This document shows, one piece after another, positions 45,201 through 53,757 of a stretch of 64,000 nt of DNA. Positions within the stretch are counted from its first letter, which is position 1, and the number at the start of each line of letters is the position of its first letter. Under the pieces are notes generated by a model. The model ran no database searches, was not told the origin of the DNA, and saw only the letters and a program-made list of their open reading frames with translations. The translations under genes and the position numbers were made by a program. The stretch comes from Corynebacterium sp. ACRQK (lineage in GTDB: Bacteria > Actinomycetota > Actinomycetes > Mycobacteriales > Mycobacteriaceae): contig NZ_JAKRMU010000007.1 of NCBI RefSeq assembly GCF_022345965.1, forward strand, positions 56,122-120,121, in the 5' to 3' direction.

Positions 45201-45729
45201 CGATCAGCACAACGGCCTCAACGAAGTAAGCCGCGCCGGAGTTGGAGCCGTAGAAGCGGGCCTTCTTGTCCTTGTCGCCGATCTTCTGGCGAATGATGAT
45301 CAGCGTGATGATACCGATGACGGTGCCCAGGCCCAGCAGCTCGTCCACGAAGTGGTACACGGCCCAGTCACCGATGATGGGCCAGCCGCCTTCAGGGTTG
45401 AAGATCTGAATGTAGGCCTCGAACCACACCATGGCTCCCAGCAGGAAGCCGACCATGACGAGCCAGTGGGCGATTGCCACGCCTGGCTTCTTGGCCATCT
45501 TGGTGTGACCGACGATCTCCTTGATCAGGTTCATCAGTCGGCCGGCGGGGTTATCTGTCCTCTTCAGCGCCGGTTGGCCCAGTCGGATCGTGGTAAAGAT
45601 CTGCGCCGCGCCGCGGATGAAGAACACCCAGGCGGGGAGGGATAGCAGTGCGCCAATGATGCCCAGTGGGACGGTGATGCCCCAGGGGATATCGGATGAC
45701 GTCGCCTGCCCTGCTGCCAGCAGGTCCAT
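42223..45729 (-). CDS. Heterodisulfide-reductase-like Fe-S oxidoreductase with Ala/Pro-rich tail (Rv0338c-like)
   Basis: The 1168-residue protein joins an N-terminal membrane cytochrome-like domain (about 1-260, five helices), two [4Fe-4S] ferredoxin motifs (CTECGRCQEQCPAW and CTNCGACVEQCPVD), and CCG-type domains with CAHCFNTLRNEYPE and the GFCCGAGGARM motif, as in HdrD/GlpC. It probably passes electrons between a membrane carrier and disulfide or lactate/glycerol-type substrates. Residues about 800-1168 are a long low-complexity Lys/Ala/Pro tail. The peptide GPIKL followed by a PGAPGAPG segment recurs three times in it, the last copy forming the C-terminus. GAGGAG precedes the ATG. It is M. 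tuberculosis Rv0338c-like, beside alaT. Confidence 0.85.
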   Translation of the reverse strand: MDLLAAGQATSSDIPWGITVPLGIIGALLSLPAWVFFIRGAAQIFTTIRLGQPALKRTDNPAGRLMNLIKEIVGHTKMAKKPGVAIAHWLVMVGFLLGAMVWFEAYIQIFNPEGGWPIIGDWAVYHFVDELLGLGTVIGIITLIIIRQKIGDKDKKARFYGSNSGAAYFVEAVVLIEGLGMMFVKASKIATFASYEGGHAATDFFTMQLAKFLPESPLLVSIFALIKLLSGMIWLFIVGMNIKWGVAWHRFMAFFNIFLKRNADGRNALGAAKPLTSGGRMLTMENADPEEDSIGVGKIDDFTWKGWMDFTSCTECGRCQEQCPAWNTAKPLSPKLLITNLRDHAIESAPYLKAARKDAAHAGGMFSGEATDTAVLDDPSVDAHADMPLLQLVAAGEMGVIDPDVLWSCTNCGACVEQCPVDIEHIDHIVDMRRYQVLVESDFPTELGSLFKNLETKGNPWGQNNNKRSDWIEKAKEDGIEVPVFGEDIENFDDTEYLFWVGCAGVYDDNAVKTTRAVADLLYTAGVKYAVLGEGEGCTGDSARRAGNEFLFQMLAEQNIEMLDNAFEGVPPKQRKIVVTCAHCFNTLRNEYPELGGNYQVVHHTQLLNKLIREGRLEPVSAPQNGRQVTYHDPCFLGRHNKVFEAPRELIGASGANLVEMERNRDTGFCCGAGGARMWMEEDLGERINLNRTDEALATGSEAIAIGCPFCKTMMTDGVNNRQADIDNKQDRTQVLDIAQMFRESVLVDGELPAPKSPEFLVAPERGWVDEEKLAREEAERKAEEEAKKKAAEEKKRKAEEAKKKKEAAAAAGGAAAAGGAAAAGAAAAPSAPSAPAAPGAPSAPSAPSAGAPAAPGAPAAPSAPSAGAPAAPGAPAAPGAPAAPGAPAAPSAPSADAPAAPGAPAAPGAPAAPAAPAAESNEAAEAPKAEQAAPAAPAAQPAQDGGPIKLNATAPGAPGAPGAPAAPAAAPAAAAGAGAAAAGASAAAAAASDDSDQAEAQEAAPEEAETESAEAPQAAPAAPTAPAAPAEQAAPAAQPAQDGGPIKLTATTPGAPGAPAPAAPAAAAAPAAAPAEDPKAEAPTEAPAEAEAPTEEPQAEVEQTEAEQAEAEQAEEAPAEEAPTQPAQPTQPAQPAQPAQPTNDAGPIKLTNIVPGAPGAPGAPGAQ

Positions 45730-45760
45730 GTGAAGCTCCTCGCAAGTCCAGTTATGTATG

Positions 45761-45772
45761 AAGTAATTACTT
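45761..45772. promoter_or_regulatory. Perfect palindrome upstream of the Fe-S reductase gene
   Basis: AAGTAATTACTT lies 32-43 bp before the start of the Fe-S protein gene, in the expected promoter zone. It could be an operator for a redox or nutrient sensor, or part of a -10/-35 region. Confidence 0.4.
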
Positions 45773-45881
45773 ACTGGGGCAGATTAGCAGGGCGTGGGGC
45801 TATTTTTGAACTTTTCTAGATCCGGGTTGGCCTGGGGTGGAGCTGGCGTTGACCTGCCGAAATAGGCAACATTCGTGTTGT

Positions 45882-46835
45882 TTAAATGCGGCTGGCGATC
45901 TCGATCTGCTCGCGCCGCGCTGCCTTGCCCGCACGGGTGTTGCCGAGGTGGTACATGTGTTGCTCGCCACGCGCGACGATGAGGGTCGTGGCGAGTCCTT
46001 GTTCCTTTATTGCTGACGCCCACTCCTCCACGTCTGGCAGCGAAATATCGCGGTCGCCGCAGTAGAGGGTGACTTCGGAGCCTCCGAAAGCTGCTTGGAG
46101 CTGGTCGGCGGTGAGGTGCAGGGGGCTCACCCGCGGATCCTCCGTGGGGATTTCCCCCGCCCACAGTGCGCCCTGGCGGCGCAGCTGCACGGGATTGAGG
46201 ATTGTATCTTTCGGCTCGAAGTCGGGGATGCGCGGGTTGGCGAGGTCCATGTCCAGCCACGGGGCATTCAAGATGAGGCGCGCCGGTGGCTCTAGTTGTT
46301 GGGTGTGCTCGGGGGTAGTAGCGAGAGCAGACAGTGCCAACCCGCCGCCCGCTGAATCCCCAATAATGGTGATGTTTTTGGCACCATGTTCTGCCACCAG
46401 CTGCTCATAGCAGCGGCGGATTAGCGGTAGCGCCTCTGCGTGGTTGTGTTCGGGCAGTAGGCCGTAGAGGGGGATGTCCACCCGCACGCCCGCATCTGCC
46501 AGCTGGGCGACGAAGTCCCAGTTGCGTTGCTTGATCGGGTTCACAAACCCGCCGGGCAGTACGTACAGCACGGCCTTCGTTGCTGCCTGTGCGGGGGAGA
46601 GCTCCTTAATTGCTGTGGTGTGCGGGTCGTAATCTCCCGTGTCGCCCGCGCCTCCAAACTCCATGGGGGCCACAGAGTAGACCGTGAACTCGCTGGAATC
46701 GCCCTCCGTCCGTTCACTGACGGCAAAGTGTTGGCGCAGGGAATGTGGTGGTTCGGCTGAGGTGGGAGGGGTGGAGGAGCTGGCGTCATTACCTGTTCCG
46801 GAAGAACGGCCAACCAGGCGTTTGAGGAAAGACAT
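45882..46835 (-). CDS. Alpha/beta hydrolase, HSL-like esterase
   Basis: The 317-residue protein contains the nucleophile elbow GDSAGGGLALSALA, an Asp-containing CGDRDISLPD loop and the C-terminal HMYHL with the catalytic His, typical of hormone-sensitive-lipase-like esterases. The oxyanion-hole motif reads VLPGGFVN, lacking the usual HGGG His. An ATG at 46835 is preceded at 7 nt by TAGAAT with no ribosome-binding site, so translation is probably leaderless; an in-frame start 48 bp upstream is not favoured. A dispersed-motif copy (46002-46023) encodes WASAIKEQG. The substrate is not evident. Confidence 0.8.
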   Translation of the reverse strand: MSFLKRLVGRSSGTGNDASSSTPPTSAEPPHSLRQHFAVSERTEGDSSEFTVYSVAPMEFGGAGDTGDYDPHTTAIKELSPAQAATKAVLYVLPGGFVNPIKQRNWDFVAQLADAGVRVDIPLYGLLPEHNHAEALPLIRRCYEQLVAEHGAKNITIIGDSAGGGLALSALATTPEHTQQLEPPARLILNAPWLDMDLANPRIPDFEPKDTILNPVQLRRQGALWAGEIPTEDPRVSPLHLTADQLQAAFGGSEVTLYCGDRDISLPDVEEWASAIKEQGLATTLIVARGEQHMYHLGNTRAGKAARREQIEIASRI

Positions 46836-46875
46836 GGGCACAATTCTAGCTTTTTTAAAAAAAGTTGAGCGAAGT

Positions 46876-46905
46876 GGGAACAACTTTGAGCAGGCATGGG
46901 TTGTA
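46876..46905 (+). promoter_or_regulatory. SigH-type promoter of dnaK
   Basis: GGGAACA (46876-46882) and GTTGTA (46900-46905) are separated by 17 bp, matching the GGAA(T/C)-N18-GTT layout recognised by heat- and thiol-stress sigma factor SigH in corynebacteria. The HAIR operators lie just downstream, consistent with combined control of dnaK. Confidence 0.55.
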
Positions 46906-46919
46906 GGAGATGTGAGCGA

Positions 46920-46940
46920 GTTGAGTGAGACGAACTCAAG
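46920..46940. promoter_or_regulatory. HAIR operator 1 (HspR binding)
   Basis: TTGAGT-N7-ACTCAAG (46921-46940) matches the HspR-associated inverted repeat consensus CTTGAGT-N7-ACTCAAG except for the first base. HspR, encoded at 53757-54173 in the same locus, represses dnaK through such sites. Confidence 0.8.
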
Positions 46941-46994
46941 TCAGCTTGACTAGACGCGAAAAACGCGGATACTGGTTGGCAGAGACGGGCGAAG

Positions 46995-47013
46995 TTGAGT
47001 CCGCTCGACTAAG
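46995..47013. promoter_or_regulatory. HAIR operator 2 (degenerate)
   Basis: TTGAGT-N7-ACTAAG repeats the spacing of the HAIR element with two changes in the right half. It lies 46 bp before the dnaK start and may bind HspR more weakly. Confidence 0.55.
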
Positions 47014-47058
47014 GCTCGATAGGTTTTATTCGCCCCAGAAGCAATAGGAGGAACTGAT

Positions 47059-48924
47059 ATGGGACGCGCAGTAGGAATTGACTTGGGCACCACCAACTCT
47101 GTGGTGTCTGTACTGGAAGGCGGTGAGGCAAAGGTCATCGCCAACTCCGAGGGATCCCGTACCACCCCGTCCATCGTGGCTTTCGCCAAGAACGGCGAGG
47201 TGCTGGTTGGCCAGTCCGCCAAGAACCAGGCAGTAGCCAACGTGGATCGCACCATCCGCTCCGTCAAGCGCCACATGGGCACGGACTGGAAGGTCTCCAT
47301 CGACGACAAGGAGTACACCGCTCCGGAGATCTCCGCCCGTACCCTGCAGAAGCTGAAGAGGGACGCGGAGAGCTACCTGGGTGAGGACGTAACCGACGCA
47401 GTCATTACCGTCCCCGCCTACTTCAACGACGCACAGCGCCAGGCAACCAAGGATGCCGGCCAGATCGCCGGCCTGAACGTCCTGCGCATCGTCAACGAGC
47501 CGACCGCAGCCGCCCTGGCCTACGGCCTGGAGAAGGGCGACAAGGAGCAGACCATCCTGGTATTCGACCTGGGTGGTGGCACCTTCGATGTCTCCCTGCT
47601 GGAGATCGGCGACGGCGTGGTTGAAGTTCGTGCAACCGCCGGCGACAACGAGCTGGGTGGCGACGACTGGGATCAGCGCATCGTCGACTGGCTGGCCGAC
47701 AAGTTCAAGGCAAGCCACGGCGTGGACCTGACCAAGGACAAGATGGCCCTACAGCGCCTGCGCGAGGCAGCGGAGAAGGCCAAGATCGAGCTGTCCAGCT
47801 CCCAGCAGGCCTCCATCAACCTGCCGTACATCACGGTGGACGAGGACAAGAACCCGCTGTTCCTGGACGAGACCCTGAGTCGCACCGAGTTCCAGAAGAT
47901 CACCCAGGATCTGCTGGACCGCACCAAGACCCCGTTCCAGGCAGTGCTGAAGGACGCGGAAATTAGCGTGGACGAGATCGACCACGTTGTGCTGGTCGGT
48001 GGCTCCACCCGCATGGTTGCCGTCTCCGAGCTGGTCACCGAGCTGACCAACGGCAAGGAGCCCAACAAGGGTGTAAACCCGGACGAGGTCGTGGCCGTGG
48101 GTGCTGCCCTGCAGGCCGGCGTGCTGCGTGGCGAGGTTAAGGACGTGCTGCTGCTGGACGTCACCCCGCTGTCCCTGGGTATCGAGACCAAGGGTGGCGT
48201 GATGACCAAGCTGATCGAGCGCAACACCACCATCCCGACCAAGCGTTCCGAGACCTTCACCACCGCTGAGGATAGCCAGCCCAGCGTGCAGATCCAGGTT
48301 TTCCAGGGCGAGCGCGAGATGGCTGCGCACAACAAGCTGCTCGGCTCCTTCGAGCTGGCGGGCATCGCTCCGGCACCGCGTGGCGTTCCGCAGATCGAGG
48401 TCACCTTCGATATTGACGCCAACGGCATCGTCTCCGTCTCTGCAAAGGACAAGGCCACCGGCAAGGAGAACACGATCAAGATCCAGGAAGGCTCCGGCCT
48501 GTCCCAGGAGGAGATCGACCGCATGGTCAAGGATGCCGAGACTCACGCAGAGGAGGACAAGAAGCGCCGCGAGGAGCAGGAAGTCCGCAACTCCGCAGAG
48601 TCCATGGCATACCAGACCCGCAAGTTCGTCGAGGACAACAAGGAGAAGGTCGACGAGGACACCCAGAACAAGGTCGAGGAAGCAGCCAAGGCTGTTGACG
48701 AGGCTTTGAAGGGTGACGACATCGAGGCCATCAAGGATGCAGTGGAGAAGCTGAACGCCGAGTCTCAGGAGATGGGCAAGGCCATCTACGAGGCTGAGGC
48801 AGCCGCCGGCGCCGAGGGTGCTGGTGCTGGTGCGGACGCAGGCTCCGCCGCAAACGATGACCCGAACGTTGTGGACGCCGAGGTTGTCGACGAGGACACT
48901 TCCGCAGAGGATGATAAGAAGTAA
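47059..48924 (+). CDS. dnaK: Molecular chaperone DnaK (Hsp70)
   Basis: ATP-driven chaperone of 621 residues. The N-terminal nucleotide-binding domain has [33 protein letters not shown] and [15 protein letters not shown], the actin-like signatures, and VLVGGSTRM. The substrate-binding domain includes [12 protein letters not shown] and FDIDANGI, and the C-terminal lid is Glu/Ala-rich and ends [19 protein letters not shown] is 7 nt before the ATG. It overlaps grpE by one base (TAATG). The operon is controlled by the SigH-like promoter and HAIR elements upstream. Confidence 0.98.
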   Translation: MGRAVGIDLGTTNSVVSVLEGGEAKVIANSEGSRTTPSIVAFAKNGEVLVGQSAKNQAVANVDRTIRSVKRHMGTDWKVSIDDKEYTAPEISARTLQKLKRDAESYLGEDVTDAVITVPAYFNDAQRQATKDAGQIAGLNVLRIVNEPTAAALAYGLEKGDKEQTILVFDLGGGTFDVSLLEIGDGVVEVRATAGDNELGGDDWDQRIVDWLADKFKASHGVDLTKDKMALQRLREAAEKAKIELSSSQQASINLPYITVDEDKNPLFLDETLSRTEFQKITQDLLDRTKTPFQAVLKDAEISVDEIDHVVLVGGSTRMVAVSELVTELTNGKEPNKGVNPDEVVAVGAALQAGVLRGEVKDVLLLDVTPLSLGIETKGGVMTKLIERNTTIPTKRSETFTTAEDSQPSVQIQVFQGEREMAAHNKLLGSFELAGIAPAPRGVPQIEVTFDIDANGIVSVSAKDKATGKENTIKIQEGSGLSQEEIDRMVKDAETHAEEDKKRREEQEVRNSAESMAYQTRKFVEDNKEKVDEDTQNKVEEAAKAVDEALKGDDIEAIKDAVEKLNAESQEMGKAIYEAEAAAGAEGAGAGADAGSAANDDPNVVDAEVVDEDTSAEDDKK

Positions 48925-49520
48925 TGGCTGAAGATCTGAATCAGGACCCGGGCGCCCCGGAGAACACTGACCCGGAGGCAACCTCGGCCGAAAGTGCCGA
49001 AGCTGCCGCCGCGGAAGCTGCTGAGGCGCAGGGTGTCGACGAGGGTCTGGCTGATGGTGAGGCGGCCGTGGCTGATGCTGAGGGCGTCAATCCCGAAGAC
49101 AACAACAGCATCGAAGCCGAGCTGGCCGAACGCACCGAGGACCTGCAGCGCGTGACGGCGGAGTACACCAACTACCGCCGCCGCGTGGAGCGTGACCGCG
49201 CGAGCGTGATCACCGGCGCGAAGGCCGAGGTGGCCGCCGAGCTGCTGCCGATCCTAGACGACCTGGAGATGGCAGAGCAGCACGGCGACCTGACCGGGCC
49301 GCTGAAGTCCATGTCGGACAAGCTGCAGTCTGTGATGGCCTCCATGAAGGTGGAGAAGTTCGGCGAGGAAAGCGACGAGTTCGACCCGAACTGCCACGAG
49401 GCCGTGCAGGACACGAGCAGTGGCGACGACAAGGTGCTGGCCACCATCCTCCGCCGCGGCTACCGCCTGGGTGACCGGGTGCTGCGCAACGCGATGGTCA
49501 TCATTGGCGATCCGCAATAG
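48924..49520 (+). CDS. grpE: Nucleotide exchange factor GrpE
   Basis: Promotes ADP release from DnaK. The 198-residue protein has an acidic N-terminal tail (about 1-60, rich in Ala and Glu), a long coiled-coil region, and the conserved [16 protein letters not shown] and [19 protein letters not shown] segments. Its ATG lies in the dnaK stop overlap (TAATG), so translation is coupled. A terminator follows it, which interrupts the usual dnaK-grpE-dnaJ-hspR order. Confidence 0.97.
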   Translation: MAEDLNQDPGAPENTDPEATSAESAEAAAAEAAEAQGVDEGLADGEAAVADAEGVNPEDNNSIEAELAERTEDLQRVTAEYTNYRRRVERDRASVITGAKAEVAAELLPILDDLEMAEQHGDLTGPLKSMSDKLQSVMASMKVEKFGEESDEFDPNCHEAVQDTSSGDDKVLATILRRGYRLGDRVLRNAMVIIGDPQ

Positions 49521-49532
49521 TTAGATCCAGAG

Positions 49533-49566
49533 AGCTCCATGGCTTTTGCTGTGGGGCTTTCTTTTT
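49533..49566 (+). terminator. Terminator after grpE
   Basis: AGCTCCA (49533-49539) pairs with TGGGGCT (49552-49558, one G-U pair) around an inner GC stem, followed by TTCTTTTT. It separates grpE from the SOS-box region. Confidence 0.75.
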
Positions 49567-49576
49567 GTGAGGGCGC

Positions 49577-49592
49577 TCGAACAGGTGTTCGA
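49577..49592. promoter_or_regulatory. Perfect LexA/SOS box
   Basis: TCGAACAGGTGTTCGA is a perfect match to the actinobacterial SOS box TCGAAC-N4-GTTCGA. It lies 145 bp upstream of the HNH endonuclease start. LexA boxes are known in front of several 13E12-type DUF222/HNH genes in M. tuberculosis. Confidence 0.85.
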
Positions 49593-49736
49593 TTATTGAA
49601 GGTTCTTCTGAAGGGGTTGTCCGGGGCGTTTTCTATGCTGATCGCGTACGGAAAACCACGGGACACGAGCCGCGGAATTCGGGCCACGATGCACGAGCTG
49701 CGGAACACTGGTGACTTCCATCATCGGAGGGGAATG

Positions 49737-51137
49737 ATGTTCGACCAGCCCACACCACCCGACAGACCGCCGCAATACTCACCACAAGACCCACCACGGA
49801 ACCAACCGCAAGACCAACCCCAGGGGCCGTTCTGGAAAGTTACCGACCCCACTGACCCGATGAGCGCAGCAATCTGCGACATCAACCGCAACCACGCGCG
49901 CCTCGCCTTAGCGTGCGCGCCTCACGAGGACGAATGCATCACCGACGTGACCACCCGCCTGGGCGTCCGCCTGGGCCTCCCGGAGTTCCGAGTGGTCCAG
50001 CTCGTCGATGTCGGAACCACCTTCCGCCGCTTCCCATCGCTGGTGGAGCTGGCGGAAACCGGGGCATACTCTATCGAGCTGTGGCGGATCGTCGCGCATA
50101 GCCTTGTTGCTGTTAGTGACGCCCACATCTCCGCCGTAGAAGCCGATGTCTACACTGCACTTTCACCCACTCGGCCTAACCAGGCGATGCTTGGGCAGAG
50201 TACGATCCGCCAACGCCTGAAGAAGATCGTCATGGATCACGAGCCCTTGGCCTGCCCGATCGATCCTGCCGAACTGACCTCGCCAGCGGGTGCCGGCACG
50301 GATGGCGCAGCTAGTGCAGACGGCGAAGGGGACACAGACGGCATGGGTTCAGACGTAGAGGGCGTCAGTACCGAAGACCTGGCGGTCCTAGGCGCCGCAA
50401 CGCGACTAGCTATCGACGACCGGTCGGCCGACTACACCGAGTTCTACCTGACTCTCCCGAAGCTCGAGGGGCTGGAGCTGATTCAGGCGCTCGATAGCGT
50501 GAGGAACAAGCAGAATTGTTCCAGGGTGCGGGCGCTTTTGAGCCTGGTGCGGGGGAGTGCGACCGCAGAGGTGAACCTAAACCTGTACCGCCAGGTGGAT
50601 GCTCCGGAGGCGCAGATCTGGGCCGCCGGCAGCTGGCTCAACCCGCTGGCCACGAAGGAGTGGATGGAGCGGATAACCCACCTGCAGGCTCCGGGGAAGG
50701 CCGCCACTGCCGGCTATACTCCGACGCCCCTCATCCGCGCGAGTGTGGAAGGCCGGGATGGGACCTGCCGCTTCCCGGGCTGCGACACCCCGGCGCACAA
50801 ATGCCAGCTAGACCACGTCAAACGCTTCGTGCAGGGCAGCTCGAACGGCGGGCCGGATGGCGCCCCGAACGGCGGACCAACCGACACCTCAAACCTCCAC
50901 TGCCTCTGCCCCAAACACCACAATGCGAAAACGACGGGAGCCTGGGATGTGACAATCAACCCCGACGGGGAGGAAACCTGGACAAGCTTCGGAGATGGCC
51001 ACACGGTCATCACCACACCAAACGGCCCGCTGGGAAGAATCACCTTCCGGCACCGAGCAGTGAAGCGAGCGCGGAAGGTGGTGGAGCACAACCAGCGGAA
51101 GCAGAAGCGCAACCAGGAGGACGAGCCGCCGTTCTAG
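49737..51137 (+). CDS. DUF222/HNH endonuclease family protein (13E12-like)
   Basis: The 466-residue protein resembles the 13E12 repeat proteins: a DUF222 domain (about 60-330) and a C-terminal HNH nuclease domain with CRFPGCDTPAHKCQLDHVKRF, then TSNLHCLCPKHHNAK, providing the metal and catalytic residues. ATG 49737 has GGAGG 6 nt upstream; a frame extension to 49539 would cross the SOS box and is excluded. Control by LexA suggests a role in DNA damage. Its insertion splits the dnaK operon. A dispersed motif copy (50104-50126) encodes LVAVSDAHIS. Low-complexity TNGGPDGAPNGG repeats occur at about 360-380. Confidence 0.85.
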   Translation: MFDQPTPPDRPPQYSPQDPPRNQPQDQPQGPFWKVTDPTDPMSAAICDINRNHARLALACAPHEDECITDVTTRLGVRLGLPEFRVVQLVDVGTTFRRFPSLVELAETGAYSIELWRIVAHSLVAVSDAHISAVEADVYTALSPTRPNQAMLGQSTIRQRLKKIVMDHEPLACPIDPAELTSPAGAGTDGAASADGEGDTDGMGSDVEGVSTEDLAVLGAATRLAIDDRSADYTEFYLTLPKLEGLELIQALDSVRNKQNCSRVRALLSLVRGSATAEVNLNLYRQVDAPEAQIWAAGSWLNPLATKEWMERITHLQAPGKAATAGYTPTPLIRASVEGRDGTCRFPGCDTPAHKCQLDHVKRFVQGSSNGGPDGAPNGGPTDTSNLHCLCPKHHNAKTTGAWDVTINPDGEETWTSFGDGHTVITTPNGPLGRITFRHRAVKRARKVVEHNQRKQKRNQEDEPPF

Positions 51138-51153
51138 GAGCGCAACCGCCGTT

Positions 51154-52335
51154 CTAGCGCTTGCCCTGGTTGATCCTCTCCATGAGGTACGCCGGGGGCT
51201 GAATGTCGATCTCCGCCCTGCCGTCACCTTTCGCCTTGATGTCGGTGAACGTGGTGATCTCAGCCATGTGCGAAAACATCAGGCGTGGGCTCAGTGCGCC
51301 CGCCTGCCGCGAGAACTCCTGGGCGGTCACGGCCGCCATCATCTTGATGGAACCCAGCATGTCGGTGCCTTCGCCCATTTCTCGAACCAGGGTGATGTGG
51401 CGATGCGGCGTGGAAAAAACAAGTCCTTCGCTAGGGTCGATCTGCGGCAGGTAGCGTTCGAGGATCTCGTTCATGAGCAGGGGCACTGATCCCGCATAGT
51501 AAGAGCCGCTTTCGATCGCCCAGAAGCGCTCGTTGGGGCGGTCTTCGCTTGCCTGAACGGGCTGCGCCTCCAGGCCGGAATCGATCAGCTCCTGCCAGAG
51601 GTTGCGGTAGCCAATCCGGAACAAGTCCTCAATCGGGCCGCGATTGTTCAGCGAACCTGGGCTCAGTGCCATAACGGAGTTTGGTGTATCCAGAACCAGG
51701 TTGATGCACAGGTCGTCCGAATAGGGCCGAATTGGCGAATCCGGGTTGAACTCTAGCGCATCCGCCCGCGACTGCTCCGGCAGAAGATCGATCGCCATTA
51801 GGCGCGCCCGCAAGTGGGAGTAGAACTCCGCATCCGGGAGCGAAAGCAAATCCCGCTCCGAGCTGGCAGCCGGCCCGACCAGACTATTGACGAAGTGCTC
51901 TACCAGCACAGGCATGTCCCTGCCGAAATCCTCGGCATTGGCGCATTGCTTCGCGATGTTCTCGAGCCCCAGGCGCGCACCCTCGCCATAGTCCGGCGCG
52001 GGGAGCCGCCCGCCGTAGGGTCCGGGCGTGGGGCCTGGGTAGCTCAGCGGCTTCTGAATGTGCTCGGGCTTGCTGTAGTACACGACTTCGGGCGTGGGGG
52101 TTGCGCCGTAGCCCAACCCGTTAAGTGTTCGCACAATCTGCCGGATCAGCGCCGTCGATTGGTGCAGATCCAGGCGGGGCAGCGGCACCGGCGGGTCCTG
52201 CGGGCCGGGCTCTGTGGGCACGGGGTCGCCCCCTGCGTTCTGCGGGGTGGCCTGCAATGCGTCCTGCGGGGTGTGGTGTGATGCATCGTGCGAGCCGAAG
52301 ATCCGATTCAACCAGTTGCGCTTCTTAGGTGCCAT
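51154..52335 (-). CDS. Hypothetical protein, unknown family
   Basis: The 393-residue protein begins MAPKKRNWLNRIFG. Residues 20-55 are rich in Gln, Pro and Thr and contain short ATPQNA/DALQAT repeats. The remainder looks soluble and globular, with segments RLDLHQSTALIRQIVRTLN, LLPEQSRADALEFNPD and TPHRHITLVREMGEGTDM. No signal peptide, transmembrane helix or recognised motif is present, and no domain is assigned. The ATG has a TAGGGT box 7 nt upstream, compatible with leaderless initiation, whereas an in-frame extension to 52413 is not supported. Its position, divergent from dnaJ and convergent with the HNH gene, suggests insertion with that gene. Confidence 0.65.
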   Translation of the reverse strand: MAPKKRNWLNRIFGSHDASHHTPQDALQATPQNAGGDPVPTEPGPQDPPVPLPRLDLHQSTALIRQIVRTLNGLGYGATPTPEVVYYSKPEHIQKPLSYPGPTPGPYGGRLPAPDYGEGARLGLENIAKQCANAEDFGRDMPVLVEHFVNSLVGPAASSERDLLSLPDAEFYSHLRARLMAIDLLPEQSRADALEFNPDSPIRPYSDDLCINLVLDTPNSVMALSPGSLNNRGPIEDLFRIGYRNLWQELIDSGLEAQPVQASEDRPNERFWAIESGSYYAGSVPLLMNEILERYLPQIDPSEGLVFSTPHRHITLVREMGEGTDMLGSIKMMAAVTAQEFSRQAGALSPRLMFSHMAEITTFTDIKAKGDGRAEIDIQPPAYLMERINQGKR

Positions 52336-52447
52336 GACTCCCACCCTAGCTAGTTTCGGGCTGGCAAGTCTTCGGCAAAGCCTGCTGCAAGTCTCCGGTA
52401 ATGCACGCTGCAAGGCCCGAAGTGATGTGGGGAGGGAATAAATACGT

Positions 52448-52466
52448 GGGGGCGTCGTTAAAGAAG
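52448..52466 (+). repeat. Dispersed motif copy in the dnaJ upstream region
   Basis: GGGGGCGTCGTTAAAGAAG is a copy of the recurring motif in the 216-bp region between the unknown gene and dnaJ. Confidence 0.55.
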
Positions 52467-52494
52467 ATTAGATAACGAAAGTTCAGCGCGGTAG

Positions 52495-52508
52495 ACTCAA
52501 GGTTGAGT
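52495..52508. promoter_or_regulatory. HAIR-like everted repeat upstream of dnaJ
   Basis: ACTCAAGGTTGAGT contains the two HspR half-sites (ACTCAA and TTGAGT) in the opposite order from a HAIR element, separated by 2 bp. It lies about 45 bp upstream of dnaJ and may give dnaJ-hspR its own stress control after the operon was split. Confidence 0.45.
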
Positions 52509-52551
52509 ATTGACACCCCGCGTGAACAGCGCAATAAGGAAGGAGCGACAC

Positions 52552-53757
52552 ATGGCGCACAGTGAATGGGCCGAGAAGGATTATTACAGAGACCTCGGCG
52601 TGTCCTCCACCGCATCGGCAGAGGAGATCAAGAAAGCTTATCGCAAGATCGCCCGCGAGAATCATCCGGACGCGAACCCGGGAGACACGGCGGCGGAGGA
52701 GCGTTTCAAGAAGGCTTCCGAAGCGTACAGCGTGGTGGGGGACAAGGAAAAGCGCGCGGAGTATGACGAGCTGAAGCAGATGCTCGCTAGCGGGGCTTAC
52801 TCGAGCTTCGGCGGTGCAGGTGGCACAAGCTTTGGTGGCGGCGGCTTTAATGTCTCTGATCTTTTTGGAAATGACGCCGCCAGTGGCGGATTCGGGGATG
52901 TCTTCAGCGGACTCTTCGGCGACGATCCGACCGCTGGCGCCTCCCGCAGCCGATTCGGTAGCCGGGGTAGCCGGGGTGGCCGGGCTGGACGCCGCACCCA
53001 GCGCAGCCGCGGGGCGGACGTGGAGACGGAGCTGACCCTCGAATTCCGCGAGGCCACCAAGGGTGTGACCGTGCCGATCCGCCTGACCAAGCCCGAACCG
53101 TGCGAAAACTGTCACGGTTCGGGCGCTAAGGCGGGCACCTCGCCACAGAACTGTGGCACCTGTAGCGGCAGTGGCATGGTCAGCGAGAATAGGGGAGCCT
53201 TTGGGTTCTCCCGCCCGTGCCCGGATTGTTCTGGCACTGGCTCGGTGATTAAGGACAAGTGCCCGGATTGTTCCGGCACGGGGCGGACTACTCAGTCCCG
53301 CACGATTACCGTGCGCGTGCCTGCGGGCGTGGTCGACGGGCAGAAGGTGCGCCTGGCCGGGCAGGGCTCGGCGGGGCAGCGCGGTAAGCCGGCTGGCGAC
53401 CTGTTCGTGACGGTGCACGTGAAGCCCGACAAGGTGTTCAGTCGCGACGGCGACGACCTGAAACTGACCGTGCCGGTGAGCTACCCCGAGCTGGTGCTCG
53501 GCGGAGCGGTGACGGTGCCGACCCTGGCCTCCAAGGTGCGGGTGCGCATCCCCGCCGGCACGCAGGACGGCACCACGCTGCGCGTGCGCGGCCACGGTGT
53601 GAACAAGCGCAACGGAGCTAGCGGCGACCTGCTGGTAACCGTGAAGGTGGCCGTGCCGAAGAACCTTGACGAGGGTGCGATGAGCGCGCTGCGCAAGTAC
53701 TCGGAAGAGGAAAAGCGCTCCGGATTCGACCCTCGCGAAGGATGGGAGGGTAACTGA
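52552..53757 (+). CDS. dnaJ: Molecular chaperone DnaJ (Hsp40)
   Basis: The 401-residue co-chaperone begins with a J domain ([31 protein letters not shown], with the HPD motif), a Gly/Ser-rich region (about 80-160), four CxxCxGxG zinc motifs ([32 protein letters not shown]) and a C-terminal substrate-binding region. AAGGAG precedes the ATG at 52552, which is preferred over the in-frame extension to 52510. Its stop overlaps hspR by one base (TGATG). It is separated from dnaK-grpE by two genes, so it probably has its own promoter. Confidence 0.96.
   Translation: MAHSEWAEKDYYRDLGVSSTASAEEIKKAYRKIARENHPDANPGDTAAEERFKKASEAYSVVGDKEKRAEYDELKQMLASGAYSSFGGAGGTSFGGGGFNVSDLFGNDAASGGFGDVFSGLFGDDPTAGASRSRFGSRGSRGGRAGRRTQRSRGADVETELTLEFREATKGVTVPIRLTKPEPCENCHGSGAKAGTSPQNCGTCSGSGMVSENRGAFGFSRPCPDCSGTGSVIKDKCPDCSGTGRTTQSRTITVRVPAGVVDGQKVRLAGQGSAGQRGKPAGDLFVTVHVKPDKVFSRDGDDLKLTVPVSYPELVLGGAVTVPTLASKVRVRIPAGTQDGTTLRVRGHGVNKRNGASGDLLVTVKVAVPKNLDEGAMSALRKYSEEEKRSGFDPREGWEGN

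Noticed and set aside
48411..48424. ATATTGACGCC in dnaK as a further copy of the dispersed motif
   Set aside because: It encodes the conserved FDIDANG stretch and lacks the T-tract, so it is best explained by coding constraint.
49539..49736. Extension of the HNH gene to an upstream start
   Set aside because: The added residues have no family resemblance, cross the SOS box and terminator, and ignore the well-placed GGAGG before ATG 49737.
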